The notes under the pieces: model-generated
Databases searched by the model: none
Told to the model about the DNA's origin: nothing
What the model saw: the letters and a program-made list of their open reading frames with translations, nothing else
Program-made: the position numbers and the translations under genes
DNA from: Diadophis punctatus similis
Taxonomy: Eukaryota > Chordata > Lepidosauria > Squamata > Dipsadidae
Reading direction: 5' to 3'
DNA: 64,000 nucleotides
Assembly: GCA_023053685.1 (NCBI GenBank)
Contig: JALIGW010000013.1
Span: 11,769,501 to 11,833,500, forward strand
Shown: one piece after another, positions 49,261 through 61,122 of the stretch
Numbering within the stretch: the first letter of the stretch is position 1
How the letters are laid out: each line of letters begins with the position of its first letter

Positions 49261-49997
49261 AAAATATTTTGATAATACTTAATATACTCTTAATATACTA
49301 TCTTCAAATTTTCTATTTTTCCTGCACTTTGTAAAACAGTGGTGGCTGCATCAGGGGTGAAAAATGGAATTAAGATCATTCTCACATTAAGATTGATCCA
49401 GAGATGGCAATTAGTACCTCAAGCAAGAAACCATTTTCCTGTTATACCTAAGCAATTATCTTCATTTGAGGGAAAATGATAACAAATGGCTGCTGCGTAT
49501 TTGACATCTCGAGGCTTGAGAGTCTACCTTGTTATCATTGCAGGACTTTTTCCAGGTATTATATTAACCAGTTTAGAGTTGGTCACAGAGCTAAAATGGA
49601 TCTGCAATTAAGTGAAACTACTCTGAATTTGCTACAAGACAGCAGCAGTGAATGAAAAACTATGCCTCAGTCTGCAAAATGGGTGCTCAGCATGTGAAGA
49701 ATGCTTTTAGATTCTTGATCTGGCCACATCTTCCTTTTAATTTTGTTTAATAGAATTGTATTAAGAATTACTACTAATTGTATTACTAATTACAGTAGTA
49801 AAGACTAATACAAACTAAACTTAGTGAAAGAAAATAGAATAGAGAGAAAAATAGAAAGTGCAGGAAAAGAGAAAAAGAAAACAAAGAATATAATAAGAAA
49901 AAGAAAAGAAACAAAGACTTTCAACTTTCATCACAATAGGTATAAACAAATTTAATAACGCTTTATTCCCTGCAATGTTAAACAGATATCACTTCAT
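49261..49997. other. spacer, possible conserved non-coding block
   Basis: 49330-49720 is repeat-free and of even composition with several ATTA-type motifs. I cannot test conservation. Confidence 0.3.
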
Positions 49998-50330
49998 CCC
50001 ATATCCGGGGGTGGGTTCTAACTTACCTCACCGCCGGTTCACTTCCTCGCATGTCGCCTGGGTGCACACGCACTGTGTGCCGCACGGCTATGCCGCATGA
50101 AGCGCACATGCGCATGTGCAGTGGCAAAAAAACAAGCTTCTGCGCATGCGCATAAGCATAAGCATAAGCAAAAAACCCAAGATGGTGGTGCCTATGGCGC
50201 CTCCAAGAGAGCTGGTTTGTGGGTGTGGCCAACCAGCAATCACTCCCAGTTTGGCGAGTGGGGGGGGGATTCCCGCTATCGGTTCTATAGAACCGGTCCA
50301 AACCGGGAGCAAATCACCTCTGCCCATATC
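49998..50330. mobile_element. hAT element, CAGTGGTGGGTTC family (317 bp)
   Basis: Element 50006-50322 with ends cgggggtgggttctaac and gagcaaatcacctctg, perfect target duplication cccatatc. Subterminal accgccggttcacttcc and gaaccggtccaaaccggg; interior tgcgcatgcgca (50141-50152) followed by a short cataag repeat and gtgggtgtggcc. Same length as the element at 24118, but without the 24-bp array. Confidence 0.93.
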
Positions 50331-51570
50331 CCACCTCATATCTATAAGCAAATTCATACAATTCTTCCATCTTGGTGTCAGCAAAAAGTCCATAAAGAGT
50401 TGCCAGAATGTTGCCCAAAAAAGTCTTATTTTAACCATGGTCAGCTAAACCTACTTTATATTCCCTTCTTTTATTTCTAACAGTCTTAATCTTTAATTCA
50501 GTCTGGCTTCAGTTTTGCTGAAGAGTAAAACCTCCTGGGTTTTACTAATGTTTGAGCTCTTAGTTTGTCCAATATAAATATTTCAGGATATTCAGATTCT
50601 AGCTGAAAGAATCATTTTCTAAAAGCATTTTTAGATGCTAAATTTGTGGTCCTCAGATCCTGCAACTTCTCACTAAAGCATGAGTGGTAGATTAAAGGGA
50701 TGACAATGCAAATAGTCTCAAAGTGTTTGGAATTGTAAGAGACAAGGATATTTGGAACATATTATTTATGATTTAGAGTATTCCTACCCGCTATTCCTAC
50801 CATGAAATAGATGGAGCTGTATTTGGGCCATGCTGGAACCAGAAGTCGACAATGAGTTTTAGCTACAAATCAAGAATGCTCTAAATATTTTTGATACTTT
50901 ATTGTTATTTGTTTTCTGTTTTTTATTTTAAAATCATTGCTATGGTTTTCAGTAGCATTTTGTTAAAATGCAGAACATTTAAGTCTCCAAGGACACTTAA
51001 TTGTTGACCTGAATAATTCTATTATTCAGCAGTGAAATTTTAGAAGATTTCAGTGTGAATCTAATATACTAGAAATAATGAGAAAGTTTGATTCTATCCA
51101 TTTAGGCTTGAATATAAAGACAGTCATTTCCTATTATAGTAGAGTTGTTAATTAACACAGCAAAATTGGGATGATTGTGTTATCAGTGATGACTGCTGTT
51201 GTAAATGATCATATTGCTTATCTCATGCTCTTCACAGAATTGCCCTAACTGCATTTTGTACTTTATTATCCTTTGCCACCATTTTTTCTGTGCATGTGGG
51301 TGTACATACCAACTAAGGAAAAAATATTTGAGCACTGGCTAAAGAATGAGCTCTAGTCCTTGTGTTACAATAAATTCTTAGTATTTGAGGCCACAGCACT
51401 CCAAGTATATCAATGGTTATGGAATAGTTGTGACAGTGGGAATTAAACACGTATCTTGGTTGTGCTTTGGATAAATAGAGGTATTTTTAAATTATGAGTA
51501 GGTGTAGCCTCATCTTTACTAAGGGAGCAATAGCAACCTGAGATATCATACTACTACTGTGCCATGGACA
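50331..51570. other. AT-rich spacer
   Basis: Nothing recognised. Confidence 0.4.
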
Positions 51571-52228
51571 TACAGATAGTCCTCAACTAAGAACCACAAT
51601 TATGACCAGCATTTCCATTGCTAACCAAGGTAGTTGTTAAAGAGTCACACACAATTTCACAACCTTTTTTTTTACCATTTTAGGCTAATCCCTGAAGTTG
51701 TTAAGTGAATCATGCAGTCTCAGCAAATCTAGTTTCCCCCATTGACTTTATTTATTTATTAGTGACATTTATATGCCGCCTCTCAGTGCAAGCACTCTCT
51801 AAGCGGTTTATACCAGTAAGCAATGTATATTTATATTGCCCCCAACAATCTGGGTCCTTATTTTACCTACCTCGGAAGGATGGAAGGCTGAGTCAACCTT
51901 GAGCCGGTGAGATTTGAACCGCTGACCTGCGGATCAGTCAGCTAAAGTGGCCTGCAGTACCCCACTCTAACCGCTGCACCACCTCGGCTCACCTCACCTC
52001 AACTTTGTTTGTTGGAAGCTGGCTAGAAAGATCCCAAATGGCGATCGCATGATCTCGGGATGCTGCATCTATCATAAATTCATGCCAGTTACCAAGAACT
52101 GAATTTTGATCACATAACTGTGGGGATGCTGTGATGGTCATGTGATGACCAGTCGTAAGTCACTTTTTTTCAGTGCTGTTGTAATTTCAGTCACTAAACA
52201 AATGGTTATAAATCAAGAACTACTTGTA
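51571..52228. mobile_element. TA-flanked MITE, family M (copy 5), split by a SINE
   Basis: Starts TA-CAGATAGTCCTCAACTAA and ends aatcaagaactacttgTA. The two halves, 51571-51747 and 51996-52228, together match copies 1 and 3; the SINE lies at the point equivalent to cattgactttg. Confidence 0.75.
51748..51995 (-). repeat. tRNA-derived SINE, CAAGGTGGTGCAGTGG family
   Basis: Minus strand: gagccgaggtggtgcagcgg, B-box ggttcaaatctcaccgg, ccttccatccttccgagg, tgggggcaatataaatat and a tttatttatt-type tail. Inserted in the family M MITE. Confidence 0.85.
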
Positions 52229-53502
52229 CCTCTAAACACCTGTTAATCTCCCTGCCCTAACTGACTTGCCTTTTAAAGACCAGTTGACTTTAGAACAAAA
52301 GAATGAATGGGAATCCAATGAGCTGCAAAACAAAGTAACATATTTACAAGTATAGCCAGATAGGTAATGCAAACTGCATCAAAGGATACCCCAAATGACC
52401 ATTAATTAGAAATATGCCCCCATTTGTAATTCTGTATTATTTGTTGTTACAGCTATGGTGAACCAGATGTTTCAAAGGTTGCTAAGAGTTAAAGATGTCA
52501 TTGTTTTGTTAAATTATATGTCCAAAATCTGGAATCTAAAATTCTGGGAAATTGCAGTCTAACACATCTGAAGGCTATCAAGTTGCCTGAGAATATATGT
52601 TCCATAATGGTGCTATTTAATGTTAGATGTCATCTCTGGAAAGAAGTATCACTCCAAATAGTGCCAAATGCACTTTCAGTTTTCAGGCACTAAAGTGGTG
52701 CCTGAAAACACAGAAGGTTGCCATACTTGTATTTACCAAAATACTAAAGAAACAAACTGTACTTGTGAGCATGATTCTACTATTGTTTGCTCTATGCATA
52801 TGAGGATGTTTATATCATGCTATGCAGGCGTGTGACTTATGTAAAGGCTAAAAATGCAGTGAGAATGCTAATGCTAACCTGCAATGGACATTTCTAGTAA
52901 AACAAAGGTCTTGGTTGCATAAAAATTTCTACCTGGTTCGCAAACAATTGAAACAAAAACATACTCAAATATGTCCCTCAATGTGACAAAATTGGGAACA
53001 ATGTACACAGGGATGTTGGACATATTGCTTGTTCAGGCTAAATATCTGAATGGGTGGATATTTCGAGTGTTGAACTTGGCACATGATTGCTACACAATGA
53101 GCTAACTATTGCATTTAGTATTACCGAATGTAGAAACACTCCAGGCAACCTTGGCTGACTTTGAACAAGCAGATCATGGACCTGGTTAATATTTTGATGA
53201 CAGGCCAATGTATATTCGACTGAAAACTTGATAAATTGTTATACCTGCTGCCTCAGCAGGTGGCAGCACCTGCCTTATCTTGTCTGTTCATGAATTCTGA
53301 ACAGAGCTCGGTCTACTTAGTATTTGGAAAGGAGAGTACCCATGAAAATCAGGGATATAATATAGTCTGGAAAATAAAAAATCATCATTGGAACAAGCCA
53401 ATGCAAACCACTTTCATATTGTTCCCAAGAATATTACACAGTTGTATCAGTGAAGCCACCAGGAATGAAGTTCAAGTAAAAGTTATCATTAAGTTCTATT
53501 AA
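52229..53502. other. AT-rich spacer
   Basis: Nothing recognised. Confidence 0.4.
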
Positions 53503-53605
53503 CAGCAATAGCACTTAGACTTATATACCATTTCATAGTGCTTTACAGCCCTCTCTAAGCGGTTTACAGAGTCAGCATATTGCCCCCAACAATCTAGGTC
53601 CTCAA
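53503..53605 (-). repeat. SINE 3' fragment, CAAGGTGGTGCAGTGG family
   Basis: Antisense of the 3' half: agcaatagcacttagactta, ccctctctaagcggtttaca, catattgcccccaacaatct. The tRNA head is absent. Confidence 0.8.
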
Positions 53606-53807
53606 AATTAAGAACAGCAAGTGTCATATCCAAATAATTAAATTCAAAACAGCAGTCTAGCACTGGCAACGTTCACGCTATCTGAGACTTTGCAGTCTCT
53701 TTAAATTGCAAAAAGGGAGTTATTTTCTTGTATAAGAGATGTGATATTAATATGTAGCATCCATGTAATCATTAGCAGTGGAACTCAACTCGAATACCTT
53801 TTTATTA

Positions 53808-54359
53808 TACTATATCCGTAGTGGCGAACCTATGGCACGCGTGCCACAGGTGGCACGTGGAGCCATAGCGGCCGGCACGCGAGGGTTCCCACCGGCAAAC
53901 CGGAAGTGCGAAAAAATGCACTTCCGGTTTGCCGGTGTGCTGTTTTTTGCAATCCGGAGGGTTCAGGGAAGCTCCCTGAAGCTCCGGAATGCAAAAAACT
54001 ACAAAACGGACAAACCGGAAGTGCACTTTTTCGCACTTCCGGTTTGTACGTTTTGTAGTTTTTTGCATTCCAGAGCTTCAGGGAGCTTCCCTGAACCTTC
54101 CGGAGTGCAAAAAACAGCACACCGGCAAACCGGAAGTGCGTTTTTTCGCACTTCCGGTTTGCCGGTTTCGTCGCCCCAGGCTCCGGTAAGCCTTTGTGCG
54201 GGGGTGTGGGGGTGTGCGCATGCGCAGGGGGCAGCATGGGGGGGGTGTTGTGCGCATGCGTGGGGGGGAGGGAATGGGTGTGGGTACGCGAGCGCGCGCG
54301 AGCGCGCCCCCCCCTTTTGACACGCGAGCCTAAAAAGGTTCGCCACCACTGTACTATAT
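53808..54359. mobile_element. hAT element, CAGTGATGG family, giant palindrome core
   Basis: Element 53816-54351 (536 bp): ends ccgtagtggcgaacctatgg and aggttcgccaccactg, perfect target duplication tactatat (53808-53815, 54352-54359). The same subterminal ggcacgcgtgccac as at 5.4 kb. The core 53893-54170 is a set of nested inverted repeats built on aaaccggaagtgc / gcacttccggttt, occurring eight or so times in alternating orientation. Downstream lies gtgtgcgcatgcgcaggg. Open frames up to 180 codons are by-products of the palindrome. Confidence 0.93.
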
Positions 54360-56306
54360 CATGAACGAAAGAAGGAATTCATGTATAGGCTAGAATCACT
54401 TCATTAAGAACTGGGATCTATTGAGCAGGAAGAAAAATTAAGTTGGGGTGGGGAGCCAATACTCAATTATGTCATTCTGTGGATTTGCAACTTACTGTGT
54501 TTATGATCACAACCTTGAATTATATCATTGCTAACTCCTGTTAATATACATGCACACACAAGCCCATAAATATGCAGATACTATACATTTTATGTGGACA
54601 AAAAAACACCAGTGGTGTTATGTGTATTTTCTAGAGCACAGAGGCCTCTTTTTGCATCCATCATCAGCAACCCAATCATTCAAATAAGGTGAAATCAGTC
54701 ATACTATAATCTCTACCACATGATACTCATTTTTGTGAAGCATGAATAAATCATTGTGCCCCTGATAGGGTCTTTATGCCACAAATTGACCTAGGAAAGT
54801 GGCTTTGCAACAGTTTGATAGTTATGGCTATGATAGTGGTAAATGGGTGAGTGAATGAATGAATGCATCTTTGTATTTTGACCAGTTTAGATACTGGAAC
54901 CTGTTGAAAGTGAGGCTGTGAGGAGAGAAAAATCTTACTGCAAGAATCAAAATGTACAGCTGTGAGAGGAACAAATCAAAAGAAGACTGGCTCTGTCCTC
55001 CCCATGCATTTTGTGAGAAAAGCAGTAAACTGATAAGCAATTTTCTCCTTGGTGAAAGAGCAAAACTTCCAGGTTTCACCCCAGAGCAATCATTTCCATT
55101 TGTCTAGCATTACCAGATCCTGGGTTTGTAATGAGGTTGTTCAATATTACTATAGTGATATCACCTAAAATATACCAGACATTTCTCAAAGGAATAAAAT
55201 AAATAGGGTTGTTCACAAGTGATTCATAGATGATGACTAGAAAGGAGGCAAAAGAAATGGGAAATAATATGTTGCCCACAGTTAAGATTATAAAATCATA
55301 GGCTGAAGTGCAATGCAGCTTAAAGCATTAAGAAGTCACACTGATTTAGATTGGAAAGAAATCCATCTTCTGCCCATTTGACCTCAAACTGGACTCTGCT
55401 CAATGTAACTTAATCCTGACCTTGCATAAAATTGCAACCTAGGCATTTCCACCAGAAGACAGAATTTTCTTTCTTTTATAAATGTTGTCTGCTTTAAAGT
55501 TAAATTGTTGCAAAATGTGAAGAGAAAAGAAGAAAAGAAATATTTTTTGCAGTCTTTGAAAAGAGTTTAGATGCTCAAAAAATAATTCCTAAAATACAAG
55601 TCATTCTTGCCAGACCTATCCTCTGTACCCTGATGACTTAACAAAGTTTTAGATATATAGTATCTACGTTTGAATAGGAAATTTCCACTCTTAAAAATGG
55701 AATCTTATTTCCACTAGATTTTCCACAAAATTGAAACAACCTCTATTAATAGATCTGTTCTTATTCTTCACATCCATTATTAACCTATCTTTGTTCCACT
55801 ACTCAAAAATAATAAAAACAAACTTGTTACCCTTACCTTATCTTGCCATGGTGACTTTCTAAATGTAGAAATTGGAGCAACATCTAGCATACACATGTTT
55901 GTAGTTGAAATATATCCTTTTCTCCATGTCTCTATTAGGATAGTGTTGGAGTAAAAATGGACCGAGGATCTTCATATTCTTCAGTCCTTTTGGAAGTGAT
56001 AAGTATGTTTTGAAAAGTTGCCTCCAGAAAAGGTTACTGCAAAATGCCAGGAAAAGGCACAGGATACCCAAGTAATTAATTTCTCTTTCAGCTCAAATTT
56101 TACCCTTGTCAGAAGAAAGTGGTAAGTTTATTGGAGCCACTTCTCTTTTGAAGTGGGTTTTTAAAAACTCCCAGATTCAGTCTTGGAACCAAACCTGGAG
56201 AAACCTAATTTCTAGTTTCAATTTGTAGCTGCTACAGCCATAACTAAATATAGCTTCTGAGAGAGGGAACATACATCAGTGTGGGTAAAAATTGGTGTAC
56301 ACCACT
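54360..56306. other. AT-rich spacer
   Basis: No recognised repeat or gene. Confidence 0.4.
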
Positions 56307-56756
56307 CTTTAATGCAGTGATGGCGAACCTATGGCATGGGTGCCACAGGTGGCACGCAGAGCCATATCTGCCGGCACACGAGCCATTGCCTAGTTCAGCT
56401 CCAGCGCACATGTGCGTGCCGGCCAGCTGATTTTTAGCTCGCACGGTGGCTCTGGGAGGGCGTTTTTGGCTTCCGGAGGGCCTCCGGGGGGACTGGGAAG
56501 GGTGTTTTTGCCCTCCCCAGGCTCCAGGGAAGCCTCTGGAGCCTGGGGAGGATGAAAAATGGGCCTACCAGGCCCACCAGAAGTTGGGAAATGGGCCATT
56601 TCCGGCCTCCAGAGGGCCTCCAGGGAACGGGGGAAGCCGTTTTCGCCCTCCCCAGGCATTGAGTTATGGGTGTGGGCACTCGCGCATGCGTGATAACACA
56701 CGCGCATGCACTTTCGGCACCCGAGGGAAAAAAGGTTTGCCATCACTGCTTTAATG
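56307..56756. mobile_element. hAT element, CAGTGATGG family, GC-rich core
   Basis: Element 56315-56748 (434 bp): ends cagtgatggcgaacctatgg and ggtttgccatcactg, perfect target duplication ctttaatg. The core resembles that at 5.4 kb (ttttgccctccccaggctcc, ggaagtt/ccactggaa-type units) and holds a perfect 12-bp stem ccccaggctcca / tggagcctgggg at 56515-56548. Confidence 0.93.
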
Positions 56757-58692
56757 CTTTAATAAACCCATTGCATCCAATTCCAGAACTTCCATATTTG
56801 TTTTCCTATACATGAGCCAGCTGAGGTACCCAAGAAGCAAAATAAAAAGAAAGGTAATAACTGAGTAGAAAGGTCTAGTCACTATGTATGTTTGAGAGGG
56901 TTGGAAAGGATTTTCAACTGTGTTTTGAGAGCTAGGTGTCAAGGCAGGCTATGATTTCAAGACTGAATGTCCTGAAATAACAAACATATATCTCGGATAT
57001 GGTACTAGAGCAAGGAAAATAAAAGCCTTGCTCGGAATTTTGATAAGAAAATATGACAACATCATTTCAAGTTGTAAATAAGTCCTTACTCATTTTATTT
57101 ATCTGATTATTTTCATTTGCACTAAGTCTGTAATTAGATGTAATTTCACACTTCCAAGTTGCTGTTGTGATAGTGGTGGTTAAATGTAATTGTGGTAATG
57201 CTCTGATGAGTTCAGATGTGAACTGTGGGCTGTTGTATGCCAGGAAGATCCAAAATAATTGCTCACTGAGCATTTCCAGTTTTATCAAGTGTGACGAATA
57301 GGTCTGTGCGAGGTGACACCCACCTTTGCTTCACTTCATCTGTTATTCTTGAGTGAAATAAATTTAAGAATTGAAAAGACTTTTACTTTTTGAACTGCAA
57401 TCATGAGAAAAGCTGTTGTAGCACAAGAAGGATACAGAACTTGGGCTACAACATTTTGCTCAGTTCTCCATGTGTATCACTATAAATATAAAATATGCAC
57501 AAAGATGCATAGAGTTTGGCTTGAGCCATGCAGCCCCATCAATGAAGACAAGGCCAATGATGTCTAAACAATAAATACCAGAAATAGTGGTTCATTATAT
57601 AAATGCACATGTAGAAAAGAATTAGGCTTTACTAACATGGGAAAGGAATAAACTGACAGTTTGCTTTGGAACCACATGAATTGAGTACGTACGTTTAAGG
57701 ACAGAGTCTGTTACAACTGATTCTTCCCTCCCCCAATATTTATCTATGTTGATCACCAATAAATCCTGGCAAATCTCATGAAAACAGATGAATGCCTCTA
57801 TCAGAGACATACAATGTGGTTAAAATTCATTTTCTTTCTATAATTGCTATATTCTTACATTGTTGTGTCCAATCAATAGATCATGTGATCATATGCAAAG
57901 AGATCTGCATATCTGTCAGAGTATCTTCCACTCCAAAACTTAGGAAGATTTTCTCTAAAGTATGGATTTCATAGAAAACCCCCATAGAGTTTAGATTTTG
58001 GAATATCTGCTACTCTCCAAAGATATGGCTCTCTCTTCTGTAAACCTTTGCTCATGCTTCAGTTCATGTCTTGCCCTCAGTTCTTCTCCAGAGCTAAAGT
58101 GAAAGCAAAACCTGTGGGGAGAAATTTAATGTTTTAACTGGAAGAAGGAAATATTAAAGATATCCCATTGCAAAAGATGAATGAGACAGCCAGACATTAA
58201 TTTGTTTAAGTGTTTTATCCCTCTCATTCATATTTTAAGAAATTATGAATAGGGAACAAACAGCCTGAAACTCAATCCTAACAAACCTGGCTGACTGGGG
58301 ACTTTTCATTCTTGATTTTGGATTGTGGGGGGAGGGGGCACACTTTGCTTCTAATGTCTACATTTAATTTAATTTAAATGAAAGAGTGAATGAATGAATG
58401 AATAAATGCATAGAGTGCATAGAATGCCTTTCAAAAGTATTTCCTACTATCCTGTATGTTTGTTTCCAGACCACATACAACATTCAATACAATCAGGAAT
58501 GCAAACAAGAATAAATGTGGGGAGTGCCCGAAAGCATTTGTATCACCATTAAAGTTGGAGAAAATGTTCATGGAGGAGCAATTTCTGCAACTATCTCTCT
58601 ATGATTCTTTCTATGTAATTAGAGTAATATAAAGCTGAACTTTTACAGGAAGAAACCAAGTGTTTTGCTTGGGACTGTCCTGAGTCAAGCAA
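56757..58692. other. AT-rich spacer
   Basis: Short GAAT run near 58390. No gene or classified transposon recognised. Confidence 0.4.
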
Positions 58693-59236
58693 CTGTATTA
58701 TATTATTATATTGTATTATATATTATTATATTATATATTATTATATTATATATTATTATATATTATATATTATATATTATTTTATTTTATTTTATTTTAT
58801 TTTATTATTATTTTATTTTTTTATTTTATTTTATTTTATTATTTTATTTTTTTATTATATTATATTATATTATATTATATTATATTATATTATATTATAT
58901 TATATTATATTATATTATATTATATTATATTATATTATATTATATTATATTATATTATATTATATTATATTATATTATATTATATTATATTATATTATAT
59001 TATATTATTATAATATTATATTATATTATATTATATTATATTATATTATATTATATTATATTATATTATATTATATTATATTATATTATATTATATTATT
59101 ATATTATATTATATTATATTATATTATATTATATTATATTATATTATATTATATTATATTATATTATTATATTATATTATATTATATTATATTATATTAT
59201 ATTATATTATATTATATTATTATATATTATTATATT
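58693..59236. repeat. ATATT pentanucleotide satellite-like array, about 545 bp
   Basis: Mostly perfect TATAT/ATATT pentamers, with an early TTTTA-rich segment (58775-58850) and a few phase slips (near 59008, 59098, 59167). The 191-codon frame across it is a low-complexity artefact. Ends exactly where LINE coding sequence begins. Confidence 0.97.
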
Positions 59237-59896
59237 ATAATCAAATACAAACTTGGAGGAAACGAACTTGTAGATGACCCTCACTCTGTCAAAAACCTTG
59301 GAGTACTCATATCCAACGACCTAAGTGCCCACTGTAACAACATTGCCAAAAAGGCACTAAGAGTTGTTAATCTAATCTTGCGTAGCTTCTTCTCTGGCAA
59401 CATTACATTGCTAACCAGAGCATACAAAACATTTGTTAGACCAATTCTGGAATACAGCTCACCTGTCTGGAACCCGCACTACATATCAGACATAAATGCA
59501 ATCGAGAGAGTCCAGAAATATTTCACAAGAAGAGTCCTTCACTCCTCCGCTCACAACAAAATACCTTATTCCACCAGACTTGAAATACTGGGATTAGACA
59601 ATTTACAACTATGTCGCCTCCGATCTGATCTAAATGTAGTTCATAAAATCATATACCAAAATGTCCTTCCTGTTAATGACTACTTCAGCTTCAACCGCAG
59701 CAATACATGAGCACGTAATGGATTCAAACTAAATGTAAACCGCTCCAAACACGACTGCAGAAAAAACGACTTCAGCAACAGAGTGATCAATGCCTGGAAT
59801 GCACTACCTGACTCTGTGGTTTCTTCCCCAAACCCCAAAAACTTTAACCTTAGACTGTCTACAATCGACCTCTCCCCGTTTCTAAGAGGTCTGTAA
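59237..59896 (+). pseudogene. LINE ORF2 C-terminal fragment
   Basis: Frame 2 reads KNLGVLISNDLSAHCNN, LLTRAYKTFVRPILEYSSPV, WNPHYISDINAIERVQKYFT, LEILGLDNLQLCRLRSDLNV and, after an in-frame TGA at 59708-59710, RKNDFSNRVINAWNALPDSV, ending in TAA at 59894-59896. These are the conserved C-terminal motifs of CR1/Jockey-group reverse transcriptases. Only one stop in about 220 codons, so this copy is younger than the L2 scraps. The catalytic reverse transcriptase core is absent. Confidence 0.85.
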
Positions 59897-60040
59897 GGGG
59901 CGTGCATAAGCGCACCACTGTGCCTACCGTCCCTGTCCTACTGTTCTATTGTCCTCGTTTATCGTTACTTTTTACTTATGTTTATACAAACTACTACTAT
60001 CCTATACATGTTTGACAAATAAATAAATAAAAATAAAAAA
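59237..60040 (+). mobile_element. CR1/Jockey-group LINE, 3' end
   Basis: Coding sequence of the region following the reverse transcriptase domain, a 3' UTR, and an AAATA tail (60015-60045). The 5' side is truncated at the ATATT array. Confidence 0.8.
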
Positions 60041-61122
60041 TAAATAAACTGGCAGACAGGAAATGAGTAATATTTTTTTTAAAATGAATGCAGTTATGCA
60101 CATGGGATTTTTTTTTCTGTGCAGATATACTTATTCAAAATACTTATATGCTTTTTGCAAAAACAAAGCAGCCAGCAATTTGAGCCTGCAGATAAAGTGT
60201 TATACAGCTTGTAAAAAATGAGTTCTCCTACTTCTCCAATGCTCATGTTTTAAATGCAGCAAATCTTATCCTGCACTGAGCAGCAGTTGTGCTTCAAAGA
60301 AGTGCCACTACTGTATAACAAAGAGCTTCAGTGCAAAGCCTGCCTGCTGGAGTGCGGACTGGCAACATTAAAGATATGAACTTTAATGGGCAATTCCACA
60401 CTACAGCCTAAATTGCTGGTCTCCTGTGCTGCTCTCCGCTGTTTATAAAGCCAACTTAAGAAATTCTAGTCTGGATTGCAGTGGGTTGGCAATGAGCCAG
60501 GCTAGTGCTCAGCCCAGGCTATGGCCACCGCATGGCCTGATTGGTCATTTCCCTGCTTCTTTCACTTCTCATCTCTGCAGGGGGGGGGGGGGGAAGCCTC
60601 ACTGGCTGGCTCTGTGTAGGCCAGTCCAATGTATCAGTGCCTGCCTTTTTCTTTTAGGGATCGTTCCCTCCTCATTAGTCTTTGTGCCTTGCCTTTGCTT
60701 TCCCAGATAGTTATACACACGGTCACTTTCAGATGCTGCTTCCACAAATGCAACCCCTTTTTCACCCAACCACCCCCATTATGGTACAATTGTAAGTCTG
60801 ATGCTACAGTAAACAAAACTTTCTTCTTTCATTCCTACTTCCTGCATGTAGGACCATGGAAGCTCAGTAGCGAGGAAGACATTAAGGGGTGGAGGGGGAG
60901 GGAGGGAAGGAGAAGGGAAGGGAAGTACCATGGCCAGGGTGTATAGAAGCTTGCAGTATGCTTCACCTAGCCTGAGCAGAAGCTAAAAGGGTCACACTGG
61001 GAGATGTAATGATTTGATGTAGTAGCATGAACTTCTAAGGGTTGAGGACTTAATGACCATCGTTAGTTCAATTAGAAGGTTATTAACAAACAAGAATGGC
61101 CAATCAGCAGAACACACAGTCC
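60041..61122. other. spacer
   Basis: Contains a G run (60579-60593) and GGGA-rich sequence near 60890-60930. Frames at 60426 and 60629 have no recognised domain. Confidence 0.4.

Noticed and set aside
53778..54320. 180-codon open frame on the plus strand and a 135-codon frame on the minus strand
   Set aside because: Both read through the aaaccggaagtgc palindromes of a hAT element; peptides are self-repeating and match no domain.
58665..59240. 191-codon open frame
   Set aside because: Encoded entirely by the ATATT array (Ile/Leu/Tyr only).
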